Origin: Siphonodentalium dalli
Taxonomy: Eukaryota > Mollusca > Scaphopoda > Gadilida > Siphonodentaliidae
Reading direction: 5' to 3'
Length of the DNA stretch: 64,000 bases
NCBI GenBank assembly: GCA_032622095.1
Contig: CP136065.1
Location: 18,962,134-19,026,133 of the forward strand
Made by a program: the position numbers and the translations under genes. Under the pieces are notes generated by a model. The model saw nothing but the letters and a program-made list of their open reading frames with translations. It did no database searches and was not told where the DNA came from. Below, piece after piece: positions 45,800 to 57,489 of the stretch. Position 1 is the stretch's first letter. Every line of letters begins with the position of its first letter.

Positions 45800-47050
45800 G
45801 CAAATTATATGGTTTCTTGAAGGTGCTCGTATTTATTTATGGGAACTCTTAATGTCCTGAAAGTTGATCAAATAACGACTGATGGATAATTTTGTTTGTA
45901 CAATATCTGCAAGTTTATATGTCAATAGATGGCATGGACAACAACGTGATGATATTATTCAGCAGCAGCATTGCCGAATATTCGAAGATCTTTGTCGTAA
46001 AGTTAATATTTTATAGTAAGCTATTTGAAAGTATATTGATTCGTTGTTGTCATTCTGAAACAAAAGTTCTCATTCGTCCCATCAAAGTTTAATGACAAAA
46101 GAACACTCGTTCATAGCTTTGTCCTATACTATGGAAATAATTGTACGGAACGTTGAAAACTGGTAATTAATGTTTGTCAAGTCTGTAAAATATTTGTGTA
46201 TATATTCCATATATTAGTAGTTCACGTACCTATATGGGGTTATTTTCATGCATCCTCAGTATATGACAAAAAACTAGAATTTACTAGCTTACTTGTATTT
46301 AAATTCGGAGAGTACTATTTTTAGATGAGTTGAGCTCGCGCACGTTCGCACACCGTGCTGCGCGAATTAAAGACTGACCAAAATATTTTCGTTAATTGCA
46401 TCATCATTTTGTTTGCAGATGGTTGTTTGATTATATGCTGCAATTGAAATAGTAACACATATTGAAATAGTTTGACCTTTTTGACTTTTACTAAAATTAT
46501 TTCGAAGGAAGTAAAGGTGCACTGTGTATATGCTACTGACTTCAGAAAAAAAACACTTGGCTACCTGCATTTTAAAGGGTTGGATTGACTTATTTAACTC
46601 AGATGGTCTGACAACGGTGTCAATCCAGGATTCTGGGCATGGAGACGTGATGTTATGTACCTTCATCCTTGAATTGTGTATTATACAATCATCGAATATT
46701 ATATCATGATTTATCGGTTTACATATTAATAATGTCGTTGATATTGACTGCATGCCCGCGTGTAAATATAATTTTCCTTGCATACATTCCCACCTTTCGT
46801 AAGATATGTAACTCATTACCACGGCTCTATTTATCTAGTTTTCCCTGTGGTTTGATATAAATTCGTGGGTCGTACTATGTTTCGCTCAATTTTAAATTCC
46901 CGAACCATAAGTGGGAGAAACATATTATAGCGCGAATTTAAATATGAGTAAGGTGTATATGTATGTAATTATTCTCAAGTGGTTGTTTTTATAAAGATAC
47001 TGTTCATCTTGTGGCATTAGTGTGAGCTATTCACATTTGAGATGAATTAG
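45800..47050. other. No confident feature
   Basis: The 151-codon minus-strand frame at 46367-46822 includes a splice-acceptor-like TCTCCATGCCCAG and a donor-like ATGCAG|GTAG about 70 bp apart, but nothing I recognise, so I do not call an exon. Confidence 0.35.
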
Positions 47051-47059
47051 CGTGTCGTA

Positions 47060-47205
47060 TTGAAGTGGTATATGATTTCCTCAGAAGACATCTATATATT
47101 TGTGTCCTTTTTTTCTATTGAAGTGGTACATGATCGCATCAGAAGACATATTGTGTCCATTTTTCAATTGAAGTGGTATATGGTCGCTTCAGAAGACATA
47201 CAGGT
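47060..47205. repeat. Three imperfect copies of a 50-55-bp unit
   Basis: TTGAAGTGGTAYATGRT followed by CGC.TCAGAAGACAT recurs near 47060, 47118 and 47168. Confidence 0.7.
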
Positions 47206-47209
47206 GCAC

Positions 47210-47815
47210 CAAAAAAGTGTAAATTATATTCCATATATATTTATAGGTATTTCTTTTACTGAAGGTGACAACTATGATCTCATAATGTCAAAAGCTTACA
47301 TTTACTATGTTTAATGTTATGCCCGAAAATAGTGGTGGCTTTCAGACTACTTACGCTTAAAGATGATCTAACTCTGGAAATCCTTCTATCGATAAATATT
47401 GATTATATTTCTAATGTGTTCTGGTCTAAAAACATGTGGTTGTTTAGCTAACGAATAATATTGGTTACTGTTGACAGAGACCAGAAATATTATTGTGTAT
47501 TTTTGTCACAAATAAATGTTAATTAGACTCATTATCGCTTATAACTATGTAATAAAACAATACAACCAATCAGTCTGGGGCATTTGACTTTCGGAACATA
47601 CCTATGGGAACATCATACTGATCTCTATTGCTGTATGGTATCGCCCGAATGGTCTGTTCTAAAATAGAACAATAAACGGTTCCACTTAATTATCTCATTT
47701 ATTATAAAATATTCGATATATGATCAATATTAATTGATAGAAGCGTTTCCGGACGTGGGTCCTCAATTCATATTTATTAGTTTAAACCGACGAAACTATT
47801 TCAAAATTGTTATAT
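47210..47815. other. No recognisable feature
   Basis: AT-rich sequence between two arrays. Confidence 0.35.
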
Positions 47816-47829
47816 GAAGAGATAATCCA

Positions 47830-49400
47830 TCTTTAATAATATTCCCAAAATGAAATATGGCGTTCAGTATTGTATATAATTAAATCAGACTAACGGGCTA
47901 CTTATCCGCAATAATACTCCCCAAAATGAAATATGGCGTTCAGTATTGTATATAATTAAATCAGACTAAGGGTGGATACACACATGCATGTAATCTCTGT
48001 AAATATCGTGTATTTGGAGTTTTACATGGATCATACACACCGTGTAATATGTGTCCGCTGACAACCCAATCATTGCGACTGTGTTTGACCACAGTGAGTT
48101 AAACTCTGAACCTCTGAAGAGCCGTTGACTGGGACGAAGTCGTCAGGCCGCTTAAAATAATTATTCGCGCGATAACTGAAATGGTCGACGTTCTGTTTAA
48201 ATCATTGTCAGTATTATATTGATGTTAATACCAGTGATGGCCTCTTCCCCAACGCAGGGGGATATGACCCCAACATGCACGGGGAGCTATATTATCCCAG
48301 AAGCTACCGAATTCACCATTGCATATTTCCTCGACGGGGGTGTGCACGCAGCACCCTGAGTCCTGACACCCTGCTTTATAAATATCGTAGTCATGTCTGT
48401 CGTGTCTGTTTTCTACGAGTGATTAATCTAATATGCAGCAATTTATGCTATTCATATAATTATGAACATATTATACAGCTTTAAATTTGAATGCATGGTG
48501 TTGCTGTTTGTCTTCATTCGGCGAAAGGGTTGCCTAGCTACGAGTTCCCAACTACGTCACCTTTCCTCTCTTGTGTTATACAATTATACATGTATACGCA
48601 AAATTTACAACTATGGAATATTTAAGTAAAACATTATATTGTAATTCTTGCCCAGATAATTCCGGCTGATACATTCAATTAACTCTCTTAGTTATTGGAA
48701 GCTTTCGAGAACCAGCCCCTCCCCCAATCATGGATTATGGTCGAAATGTTATAATTCAAGCTTGTGACAGGTAGGAGCTTGTTCAACCTTTGGCTTGAGA
48801 AACATATATATAAATGGGGGGGGGGGTGTCACTCTTTTTAATTTCAACGCTGTACCTGCATTATTTTTTGGCGCTATAATGAATATTTGCAATCCCAATT
48901 GAATTAATGTTATCACATGAGCTCGCTCTCAAATTATCAGAGAAATCTCACCAAGCCGGTATCATCCTATAAAAGAATTCTGCGTATTTTATTTTTGTTT
49001 TGGATGACCCTGTTTCCAAGAAATGACAGAAACAAATCAAGTATAAAATCGACCGGCTCTAATCCACTTTTCGAAATGAATTATAACTCGTGACATAACA
49101 GCAACATATATCAGACAATAATTACTCATTTCGGCATCCATGAAAGAAGACATGTTTATGACTGGCCTGACATTTCTTGATGGCAGTTTGTTTGATAATG
49201 GCTTATAACTACTCACTGGTGAAATTGACCTCTCGCGCGCAGGTGATTAATGTTGTCAATTATTGGTGTGGCCATGTAAAATACATGTATTTTACATACA
49301 GACATTACATGCATGTGTGTATCCACCCTAACGGGCTACTTATCCGCAATAATACTCCCCAAAATGAAATGTGGCGTTCAGTTAAATTATCGATTTATAT
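47830..49400. repeat. 76-bp tandem repeat interrupted by a transposon
   Basis: AAAATGAAATRTGGCGTTCAG marks units at about 47847, 47923 and 49361. Removing 47970-49328 and one TAA puts the third unit exactly 76 bp after the second. Each unit includes TCAGACTAACGGGCTACTTA and ATCCGCAATAATACTCCCC. Confidence 0.85.
47970..49328. mobile_element. PIF/Harbinger-like non-autonomous element
   Basis: Terminal inverted repeats of 31 bp with one mismatch start GGGTGGATACACACATGCAT and continue GTAATSTCTGT. TAA is duplicated at 47967-47969 and 49329-49331. A three-base TWA target duplication with GG-initial termini fits PIF/Harbinger. The 1359-bp interior has only short frames without a DDE or Myb-like signature, so it is probably non-autonomous. 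It sits inside the 76-bp tandem array, whose intact junction gives the empty site. Confidence 0.8.
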
Positions 49401-49865
49401 GCAATTTCTCTCTGAAGTTGATTGGCTTAAAATAGCAAAAAAACAGATCAACTAAAACAAACTAGTCGTTAAAGCATGAAGTAATACCATCAGAAACCGA
49501 ATTATCTTACGTATTCTATCACTTTTAACTGACTTATATAAGTATTCTCTAGTGGTTGTTTAGAACTGTACCGTGCATCGTGGGTCATTAGTGTAAACTA
49601 TTTACATTTAAGATGAATTAGCGTGTCTGCTCTGCACATTTCTTGTTCCGTTGTCGGATCCCGCTGTTCCGTTGCACGCCGATTGCTTGTCAGCACTTGG
49701 CGCCCAGTGAAGATTGGCAAATGTGAAGTAATTACCAGAGGACTAACATCATGTTATCTTAACAAGATTACTCGCCACGCTTCGTGAAGTTCAATTTGAT
49801 TTTAATTCGTTAAGTTGTAATGATCATAATTGTTCCGTGGTGATAGTTCTTGTTCGCGCGAATAG
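49400..49865. other. No recognisable feature
   Basis: Transition from the 76-bp array to the degenerate satellite. No gene. Confidence 0.35.
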
Positions 49866-49867
49866 AT

Positions 49868-50870
49868 GTCATCAGCTGATGTCAGGCAATAATTTTTGAT
49901 TGATGGGAAGGATATGTATAGGTACATATATAGCAGGGGATAGAGGTCATCAGCTGGTGTCAGGCATTAATTCCTGATTGATGGGAAGGATATGTGTAGG
50001 TACATATATAGCAGGGGAGTAGCGTAATATTTGTATGGGCAAATTGAGTTCATGTCAGCTATTCAATTATTCTTTCGTGTGAGGGATGTGTGTATAAGTA
50101 CATATTATTATTTTATAGTAGGCGATTTGGGATAGTACTTGTTTTTTGTAAATTGAGGTCATGAACTGATCGTGCTGGGCATTATCGGGATTGTTCTTGT
50201 TTTGGGCTAATTGAGGCCATCAGTTGTGTTGTGTATAAACTCCCGATTGACATGAATAATGGGCATAGTACACGTATGCATGGTATACGTATATGTGAGC
50301 GGGGTATACGACTTGTTTATGGAATTGGGGCCACGAGTTGCGTGAGACATTATCGTTTCAATTCACGTGAAAACTGTTTGTAGGTACAGATATAGATGTA
50401 TGTATAGCATGCAAATGGGGTAGTAGTCTGGTATTTGGTTGGTTGAGTTGACTATATGCGCTGAGAATGGGCATTACTTATTCATTTCATTGACGATTGT
50501 GTATAGGTACATGTATAAGTATTACTTGGATGGTTGATTTGAGGTTATGAAGTGACCGTAGATTTAATTGAATTTGTTTTCACGAACATGATGAATTGGT
50601 ATAGCTATGTGAGTATATATATGAGTAGTACTTGTATATGTTTAGTAGGTGAGCGGTATAGTACTTGGGTCGCGTTGTGTTATGGGCATTGCTTCTTTAT
50701 ACATACTAAGAACAAGGTATATGTACATGTAGATATTTAGTATGTGAGTGGTATGGTGTTTGTTTTGGTGGATTTGGGAAATGTATATGCATATGCATTA
50801 ATTCTTCATTCATGTGAACAATGTGTGTTTGGGTACAAATATAGTATGTGAGCTGGTGTTCAAGTAGCAA
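49868..50870. repeat. Decaying satellite, units of 78 to about 110 bp
   Basis: Two good 78-bp units begin at about 49873 and 49951 (CAGCTGRTGTCAGGC, GATTGATGGGAAGGATATGT, AGGTACATATATAGCAGGGG). Further units with (G)AGGTCAT, GGCATTA, TTCATGTGAA and GTATAGGTACA landmarks can be followed at irregular spacing to about 50870 with progressive divergence. Gain of GT-rich filler makes this stretch purine-rich on the plus strand. Confidence 0.7.
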
Positions 50871-51074
50871 TTGTCAAGAAGCACATCGCCCTCGGGCATA
50901 CAAATCTACACAAACAAGCCAATGGCGACATTTTACTCACGAAATCTTCCAGTGCAAGATAGGGAGTGAACACAATTTATTTCAGTTACATGCTCTAATT
51001 CAATTCCGTGATATCAAGTTTCCAAAATTCGAGAGGACCCCGATCTACAGGGATTTAAGAAACTTGTGCAATTC

Positions 51075-51492
51075 ACTTTCTGAATATATTCTGTATAGTT
51101 GTTACGTCCTAGTGACCAAAGCTGGCCTTTACAGGACGGTGCGAGGAGCGCTATTTTTGTTCTCCCAGAGCCGCCTTGAATGTTTCTATGTCGGCGGCAT
51201 TGACTGTGCTGTTGTCCAGTTTGTTCCAGTCAAGTACAGTCCTCGGAAAGAAGGAATATCCGTATTGGTATGTGTTTGTATGAATTGGTTCGTAGGCACT
51301 TTCTTTATTTGTGGTTAGTTTCTCCACGATGTTGTCACTAACAAAGTCCTTGAATTTTGTGGGTTTCTTTTTCCTCTTTGGGCGGTAGTTTCTTAGGTAG
51401 TGTTCGGAGTTGATACCCAGGGCTGACCCCTTAACCACTTTGTAAAATAGTGTCAGTCTCTGTTCCTTTCTTCTTGCTTCTAGGGATGGTAG
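51075..51492 (-). pseudogene. LINE reverse-transcriptase C-terminus and 3' end
   Basis: On the minus strand a continuous frame from 51492 to the TAG at 51151 reads LPSLEARRKEQRLTLFYKVV, continues through NYRPKRKKK and ends with YSFFPRTVLDWNKLDNSTV and DIETFKAALGEQK. The pairing of LEARR..QRLTLFYK with a terminal SFFPRT..WN.L is the well-known C-terminal signature of many invertebrate non-LTR retrotransposons. Upstream of 51492 the frame meets a TAA and similarity ends, so the copy is 5'-truncated. The short 3' region (to about 51075) contains GTCCTGTAAAGGCC..TTTGGTCACTAGGAC, a stem-loop, and ends in ATACAGAATATAT. Confidence 0.8.
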
Positions 51493-51499
51493 TTATACA

Positions 51500-52070
51500 A
51501 ATGAGATTGCATACGTTGTATGTATAAACCAAGTAATCTGACAAATACAGAGAAATGAAGGATATACCATATACGTTATTGTAAATGTGCATTGATGCCC
51601 CATGTAATATGTTTTCCCTTCGTTCTTTCAAGTCAGTGTATCGCACCCGATATATCCCATACAATCTGACGTGAGAACCTTGGTCGAGATCCACGTACAG
51701 CTATCCATGAATTCGACAATGTAATTTTCCCTCAACAGCAGTACATTGTGTTTGGAGCCAAGACAACCGCATGCAGTAAAGTGGCATATAATGATGCTAG
51801 TCCATATGCTGTGAGAAAAACAAAACCCTACAAAAACGTAGTATCTCAGCTGATTATATGTGTGTTCTGTCTTGAATGCGTTATCAATATGCTGCATGTT
51901 TTTGCCCTATTATTATTCGCTAAAGGTGTTTCCATTAATAGTTTAGAGCCATCCGTTATCATTAACGATGCACCGAGATAGACGACATACATACATATAT
52001 ACATCACCCCCTGCATCCGGACATGTCTATATTGGTGGATATATATATAGCGGTGGACATGCATGCATAT
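51500..52070. other. No recognisable feature
   Basis: Short overlapping frames on both strands, none with a motif. Confidence 0.4.
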
Positions 52071-52071
52071 A

Positions 52072-52728
52072 ACAATGGGAAGGCGACTGCTCCTGGATGA
52101 TTACCAATTAGTCTGAAGGAAACAGAGCAGCGGCGGTCACGTTAATGCCATTGGAACTTCGGAAGGGATGACAATTTGTTAATATGTAAATCGATCATCT
52201 TTGTGCTTGAGTGTAGACAAATGTTATCTTTATTGAAAAATATAACAATAATTGCTAAAAAAAAGTCAAGTTATATATATTAGGATTTGTTGTGGTAACT
52301 TCCCAGATGGGAAACTCATGTTATTCTTATCAGGATAGGAGTGTGTCCCATTTATATAATGGACACCTTTCCCGAATCTTTACGTACAAGTAAGATCAAA
52401 GAACGTAAGCATAGTGTGTATATATGTCATAACAGGAAATAATATTAGTCCTACAGCAGGTGTCATAGTGATATCATGAACTGCTATATGACTATCATCT
52501 GGAGAGGTACCACACAAAATCATGATAAAATAACCTGAACTTTATTAGCAAGTATTGTTATATTTTTCAATAAAAATAGCATGCGTCTCAAATCAAGTTT
52601 GAAGATAATCGATGTACATATTAACAAATTATCGTCCCTGCAGATGGCGTTAATGTGACGTGATCACCACTGCCATGTTTCCTTCAGACTAATTGGTAAT
52701 TAATCAGGAGTGGTCGCCTGTTCGTTGT
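52072..52728. mobile_element. Foldback element with about 175-bp arms
   Basis: The left arm (52081-52255) holds AGGCGACTGCTCCTGGATGA, TTACCAATTAGTCTGAAGGA, TTTGTTAATATGTAAATCG and TTTATTGAAAAATATAACAA. The right arm (about 52555-52719) is its reverse complement with indels. The loop of about 300 bp has no gene. I found no clear target duplication. Confidence 0.75.
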
Positions 52729-52729
52729 T

Positions 52730-53450
52730 GTGACCAGAAGTAGCTAGATTAATTAATGATATATTGGGGTGGTTTGATTTCCGTAACACGGGTTTCAGAA
52801 GCATGTTACAAGTACACAATTAATTCAAAGTCCTACAAAATATGCTTTGTACTATAAAAACACATAATTATGCCCATAGAACAGAAACAATACATGTATT
52901 ATATATATAATGCTTCATTGACCGCGTAGTCAGATTATGACAACCAAAATAGGTCGATACTGGCGTTAAATACTTCCATCCGGAATTAATATGCCACATA
53001 CTTTTGTTCAATGCGGTACACTAAAGAGCATTCATTGTTAGAATATTCCTGATATATTAAAGATGACGAACATTTGACTAACTTATGTGCGATATATTGG
53101 AAACAGATGGATAAATGGTATGACTTTGTCACTTTGAAACATTATTTCAGCTTATATATATATGCAGCCTGTAGAACCTGAGTTGTATCGACCTGTGTAC
53201 CTTCATCTGAAATTACGTAGACCTGATTTGGAGGATCAATGAACCGTGTCCGTTTAAACCAAGGATAACATTGCAGCCACCAATAGATCACAGCAATTGA
53301 ATGTAGTCGACTTTCCATGTTCCCATTAGGTTCATAGTTGAACGTACTTGCATACCATGCCTACTTTATTCTGAAATACGACAGCGTATTAGCGCCGCAC
53401 ACAAAACAAGTCTTTGTAGCTATAACCTAGCTACCATGTCCTTGCGTACG
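52730..53450. other. Possible R2 fragment; otherwise nothing
   Basis: GATTTGGAGG and GTGTCCGTTTAAAC near 53224-53260 echo the edge of R2 at 63280-63320. The match is short. Confidence 0.35.
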
Positions 53451-53456
53451 GCACTA

Positions 53457-53539
53457 TTAACCCAGTCCATGACTGGAGCTTGTGCGAAAACCATGTGCCA
53501 ATGCACTCTCTTATTAGGAGTTAACTCTCTTAGGGTTAA
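53457..53539. mobile_element. Paired-palindrome element type III, deletion derivative
   Basis: TTAACCCAGTCCATGACTGG at 53457 leads via TGCGAAAACCATGTGCCAAT into the start of the palindrome (GCACTCTCTTAT), which is cut short. The right end is AGGGTTAA at 53539. The same outer sequence (TTAACCCTTCCATGACTGGA, reverse complement) flanks the palindrome at 61501-61619. Confidence 0.6.
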
Positions 53540-53672
53540 TACGCTGCCGCACTGAGAAGATTAACCGATTAAACGTACAACAAGATTTAAACATTATCCA
53601 GTAACGCTCTTTTTGTTTACCATATTATAGACGAAGCGTATCAATAGACCGTCTTTATTAGTGCGCAAAGAG

Positions 53673-55432
53673 CAGGGGGGGGGAGGACAAAATTTGCATA
53701 CACAACGCACTTTGGACCCCCACCCCCCCCCCTCTTTGTGCAAAATATATTTTTTTCAACTCATGGTTTTGGAACCCCCCCCCCTTTCCAGTCACATTTG
53801 AATGAAATTTATCAAGTTGGAGAGCCATTATAGGCAAAAATATCAGGGTGTAGAATGTCCAGTGAAGGTGGCTGATGTTGAGAAACAGAGAATGGTTAAA
53901 TTAGAATGAACATATATAATAATTATCAGTCATTCGTAATTTGACCATTCTGTTTTTTCAAGCATCATCCAACTTTGGTGTACTTTCGCCACCAGTTAAA
54001 CTCAAATACTAATAAATTATAACTATGAGCACAAGCAATACTCTCATGAGATTAACAACATTTATCATGAAAAACTCAACACAACCAGCTGACACAACCA
54101 GTGAAACAACTTTTTAAAAATATTTTATATAATTATTTATTCCAGACTTTGCACTGGACTTTGTGTAATGTGCATTTATCCATGAAATGCACTCGTGTTT
54201 ACTTTATATATTTTTTTAAGTTGCTAGTTAAAGTGAAGTTGTAAACACACAACACACCGGGAAATTATATGCTGCCCAGGTTGAGATGGGGTTTTCTAGA
54301 TAAATGTTTTAAATCTCATATGAGTGTATTGCTTGTGCTGAGAGTTCAGCTCTTTTTGTTATGCAGTATTTCATAAAGTGTATGTCCTATATATTACCAT
54401 TGGAAGTTTGTCCTTATGAGTGTTTTGACTGGTGGTATTAATATAGTTTCCTATGAACGATCCACTCCGATCTTATTGGATTTAATGGAGTCAGATGTAG
54501 CAGACTTTCTATACAAAATGTATCAGATATATTCATTTTCATTTTATCATCGATATGTCGTTCAACTGACATTTCTAAATTGAATTTTGAAAAATGTTGA
54601 AGCTGATTGAAGAATTATTTAAGTTAATTTAAACTCAGGTGAAGTTTCAATTATCGTTGTGCAAAGTGACTTACAAAATCTGTATCTAATCTGGATTAAG
54701 ACATGAATGAGTTTAACAAGAAACTTTGGTTACATTTTCTGGTAAAAAACTGTTTCTTGCATGTTTTACAATATGCAGTGTATGTGGTTAGATGGGTCAT
54801 TTTAATATTATCAATAGCTAAATGGATGTAGAATATAAATAAATAATATCTCATTATTTCACAAGTGAAAGACAGTCATGTTTGACTAAGAAAATGCTAT
54901 TGAGACTGATAGAGATCCATGTGAATGTCTGTTCATTAATAATTGGGTATGTAACACTGTAGAACTTTTGTCTTTTATAGTATTAATAACTTTGTGTCAG
55001 AAACATGTTTATAGATTAGAGAACAGGCATGTTCTACATTTATTTTACACATTATTTCAGTTTCATATCAGACTTGGAGAGTTATCCAACCCAGGTGGGC
55101 CAGCTCAGTTAAAAATTTCACGAAGGTTTACTTAGTATTAGAAGGGACCAAATAATCAAAACATTATGAGGCCAACCTGACCACAGATAACTGTCCAAGT
55201 ATACTGTGTGTACACTACAGCTGTTATTTAGATCATAACACATCAAAACAATCATTATATAGGCTAAACAGCTTGTAATTAGGTCAAAAAAGGGCAAAAG
55301 GAACAAATTTGCAAGCACCAGAAAACACCGTAAAAAACGTGTTTTCAGGAGCTGCGACCCCCCCCCCCCCCACCAACCCCCAACCCCCCCCCCCCGGCCT
55401 TGTGTCTGAATTTTTTTGGAAGACCCCCCCTG
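53673..55432. mobile_element. hAT-like element with CAGGGG/CCCCTG termini
   Basis: The left end is CAGGGGGGGGGAGG and the right end GACCCCCCCCTG, mirroring as CAGGGGGGG with weaker similarity further in (CAAAA, ATT, ACACAA). CAAAGAG lies directly outside both ends (53666-53672 and 55433-55439), a 7-bp direct repeat one base short of the 8-bp duplication usual for hAT. CAGGG-type termini are also usual for hAT. Further C-runs lie at 53709-53731, about 53776 and 55357-55395. No transposase frame is visible in 1760 bp. Confidence 0.65.
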
Positions 55433-55444
55433 CAAAGAGAGGAT

Positions 55445-56650
55445 AATTTCTACTTTAATATGTATACGCTCATGTACATGTATAGCTCCGTGTTTCCTGT
55501 TTTGTTCGACCGACCGTCATGTATTTTGATCCACATAATATGACGCAAGCGCATGAAAGATTACTATACGAAACGACGTTATCGAATTTATTAACTGCTT
55601 CTTGATTACAAAACGAGTAATTCGCCCTGTATTGTTAGCGTTCTGTCCCTTTTCAGTGCCGGGATACTTCCATTGCTCTCAGTAAAGCTTGATAAGGTTA
55701 CAATACACCAAATAATTTACATAGGCCTCAGTGTTAACACATCCCGCTGGCCTGTATTCGCAGGAAAGGGTTGACCCTGCACGAGTATCACAAATTAATG
55801 AACGTCCTTTTAGACACGAAAATGTGCCCAAATGTGCTTGTCAACGCCATGCTTCACACTACACGTTTGACAAATGTCACACTACCCTTAAAAAGGAGCA
55901 ACAAATTAAATCGAAAAAAAACACCAACACCTCCCATAAATTATTCGCCAATCTGACAGCTGTAACCGTTCACCATGTGGCTATATTGATGTTTCTTATC
56001 AGGAAACACGTTTGTGCATTTTTTCGTGCACTTTTCATCCATGTATCATTGTCCATTCAGCTGCCAGAATTTTGTTATGCTGATCCTTGCCAAGCTGCAA
56101 AACAGAGTTCAGTCCCCTCACTACGCTCTGTCTGACCGCTGCCGGCATGTGTATTTTCGTAATTAAATCTAACATTTTTTATTGAAGTGTTTTGTCAGTT
56201 ACAATTCATTCTGACTTGATCTAGACAATTTTCAAATTATTATGGACTGTCAGTTTCTCAGAATAATGCAGAATGAATTGTAACCTACAAAAATCTCAGA
56301 TAAATAAATGCGATATTCCTTCACATTACATGTATAGGTGCGAGCATTGGTAAGTCCCGCGTAGGGAACTGGACTCTGCGTGGTGCTTGGATCCTTGCTT
56401 GGGGTGCCAGGGGAAATCACTCTACTAACTTGTATTTGGTGTATTACAACCATAATGTCGCATCCATTGACATATCAGTTCTTGTCACGATAGAGTTATC
56501 TCGCGTATGTCAGTAATCATGAATCAGTAACATGAAATAGATCACCGACATCGCTCTGTTTCCCGAATGATGCAGCTACGTGTTGCCCGTGGGGCCCACA
56601 TACATCGCTCTGTTTCGCGAATGATGCAGCTGCGTGTTGCCCGTGGGGAC
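55445..56650. other. No confident feature
   Basis: The 134-codon plus-strand frame at 55731-56135 has no recognisable motif. A duplicated CATCGCTCTGTTTCSCGAAT (near 56549 and 56604, 55 bp apart) marks a small tandem duplication. Confidence 0.4.
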
Positions 56651-56655
56651 CACAT

Positions 56656-56834
56656 TTAACCCTTTGTTTACTGAATGGGTTCTTCAAAATTCAGCCATAA
56701 AAGCATACATTGGAGTGGTCTATTCAATTGTATGGGTGTGTTCAGCAAATATAAGCAGACGACATCTACTGCAAGTCCAGATAAGTTCATATGGCAGTTT
56801 GTTGTCAAGTTGTATTTAGCAAAGAAAGGGTTAC
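56656..56834 (+). mobile_element. Small TTAACCCTTT-type MITE
   Basis: Left terminus TTAACCCTTTGTTTACT; the right end AGCAAAGAAAGGGTTAC mirrors as GTAACCCTTTCTTTGCT. The flanking TTAA is intact on the left and reads TTAC on the right. The interior block ATAAGCAGACGACAT is shared with 1345-1360. Probably piggyBac-type by terminus. Confidence 0.5.
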
Positions 56835-57084
56835 TTATGAATGATCATACTTTAGCGGTATTGTTCCATCGGTTATAAATGGGTACGCACATATACCGTA
56901 TCACAGTCTGTACCGGGACGTAGCTCGAGCGTGTCTGTTGGGTGGTGGTCAGCTTTGAATTTCCGGCTGCATTACCATTGAAGCCAAACATTCGAGGAAA
57001 CTTAATTACCACCCCCCCCCCCCCCCACCAACCATTGAATCTGAACTAACATCTCAGAACAATGTTCATTCTACCGTGAGCATT

Positions 57085-57293
57085 CCGATCATAGTCGATA
57101 CAGACTAATTATATAGTAACCGAAACTCTGTACCTCGATGGTTATATAATGTTACGAATCATAGTCGATACATTCTAATTATATAGTAACCGAAACTCTG
57201 TACCTCGATGGTTATATAGTGTTCCGATCATATTCGATACATTTTAATTATATAGTAACCGAAACGCTATACATCGATGGTTATATAGTGCTC
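57085..57293 (+). repeat. 70-bp tandem repeat, three copies
   Basis: Units begin ATAGTCGATACA at 57091, 57161 and 57230 and share TTATATAGTAACCGAAAC and CTCGATGGTTATATA. The end of the last unit runs directly into a tRNA-like sequence. Confidence 0.88.
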
Positions 57294-57346
57294 GACTTGT
57301 AGTCGCTGTATACACGTCAGTGTGAGTTCGAATCTCACCACTGCTC
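57270..57346 (+). repeat. tRNA-like sequence, probably a retroposon head
   Basis: GTGAG-TTCGAAT-CTCAC at about 57325-57341 is a perfect T-arm with a seven-base loop and a good polymerase III B box. Upstream, CTCGACTTGTAGTCG resembles an anticodon region (TGT in the loop), but the stem is only three pairs. The 5' acceptor does not pair with the 3' CACTGCT, so I do not call a functional tRNA. GATGGTTATATAGTGCTCGA resembles the A-box region of tRNA-derived SINEs. Confidence 0.4.
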
Positions 57347-57349
57347 AGT

Positions 57350-57485
57350 TTCACTACATTGGCTAGGTTTCACTACAGTAGCTAGGTTTCACTACAGTGG
57401 CTAGGTTTCACTACAGTGGCGAGGTTTCACTACAGTGTCTAGGTTTCACTACAGTGGCTAGGTTTCACTACAGTGTCTAGGTTTC
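57350..57485. repeat. 19-bp tandem repeat
   Basis: The unit GGTTTCACTACAGTGGCTA is repeated about seven times, starting just downstream of the tRNA-like sequence. Confidence 0.92.
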
Positions 57486-57489
57486 GAGT

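Noticed and set aside
46367-46822. 151-codon minus-strand frame with possible splice sites
   Set aside because: Splice-like signals around a 70-bp piece are too weak alone, and composition resembles random AT-rich frames.
50848-51318. 156-codon plus-strand frame
   Set aside because: It overlaps, on the opposite strand, the well-supported LINE C-terminus at 51151-51492 and has no motif.
55731-56135. 134-codon plus-strand frame
   Set aside because: No recognisable domain; His/Cys content is not arranged as zinc fingers; probably chance.
57270-57346. Functional tRNA-Thr (TGT)
   Set aside because: The T-arm is perfect, but the acceptor stem does not pair and the anticodon stem has only three pairs.
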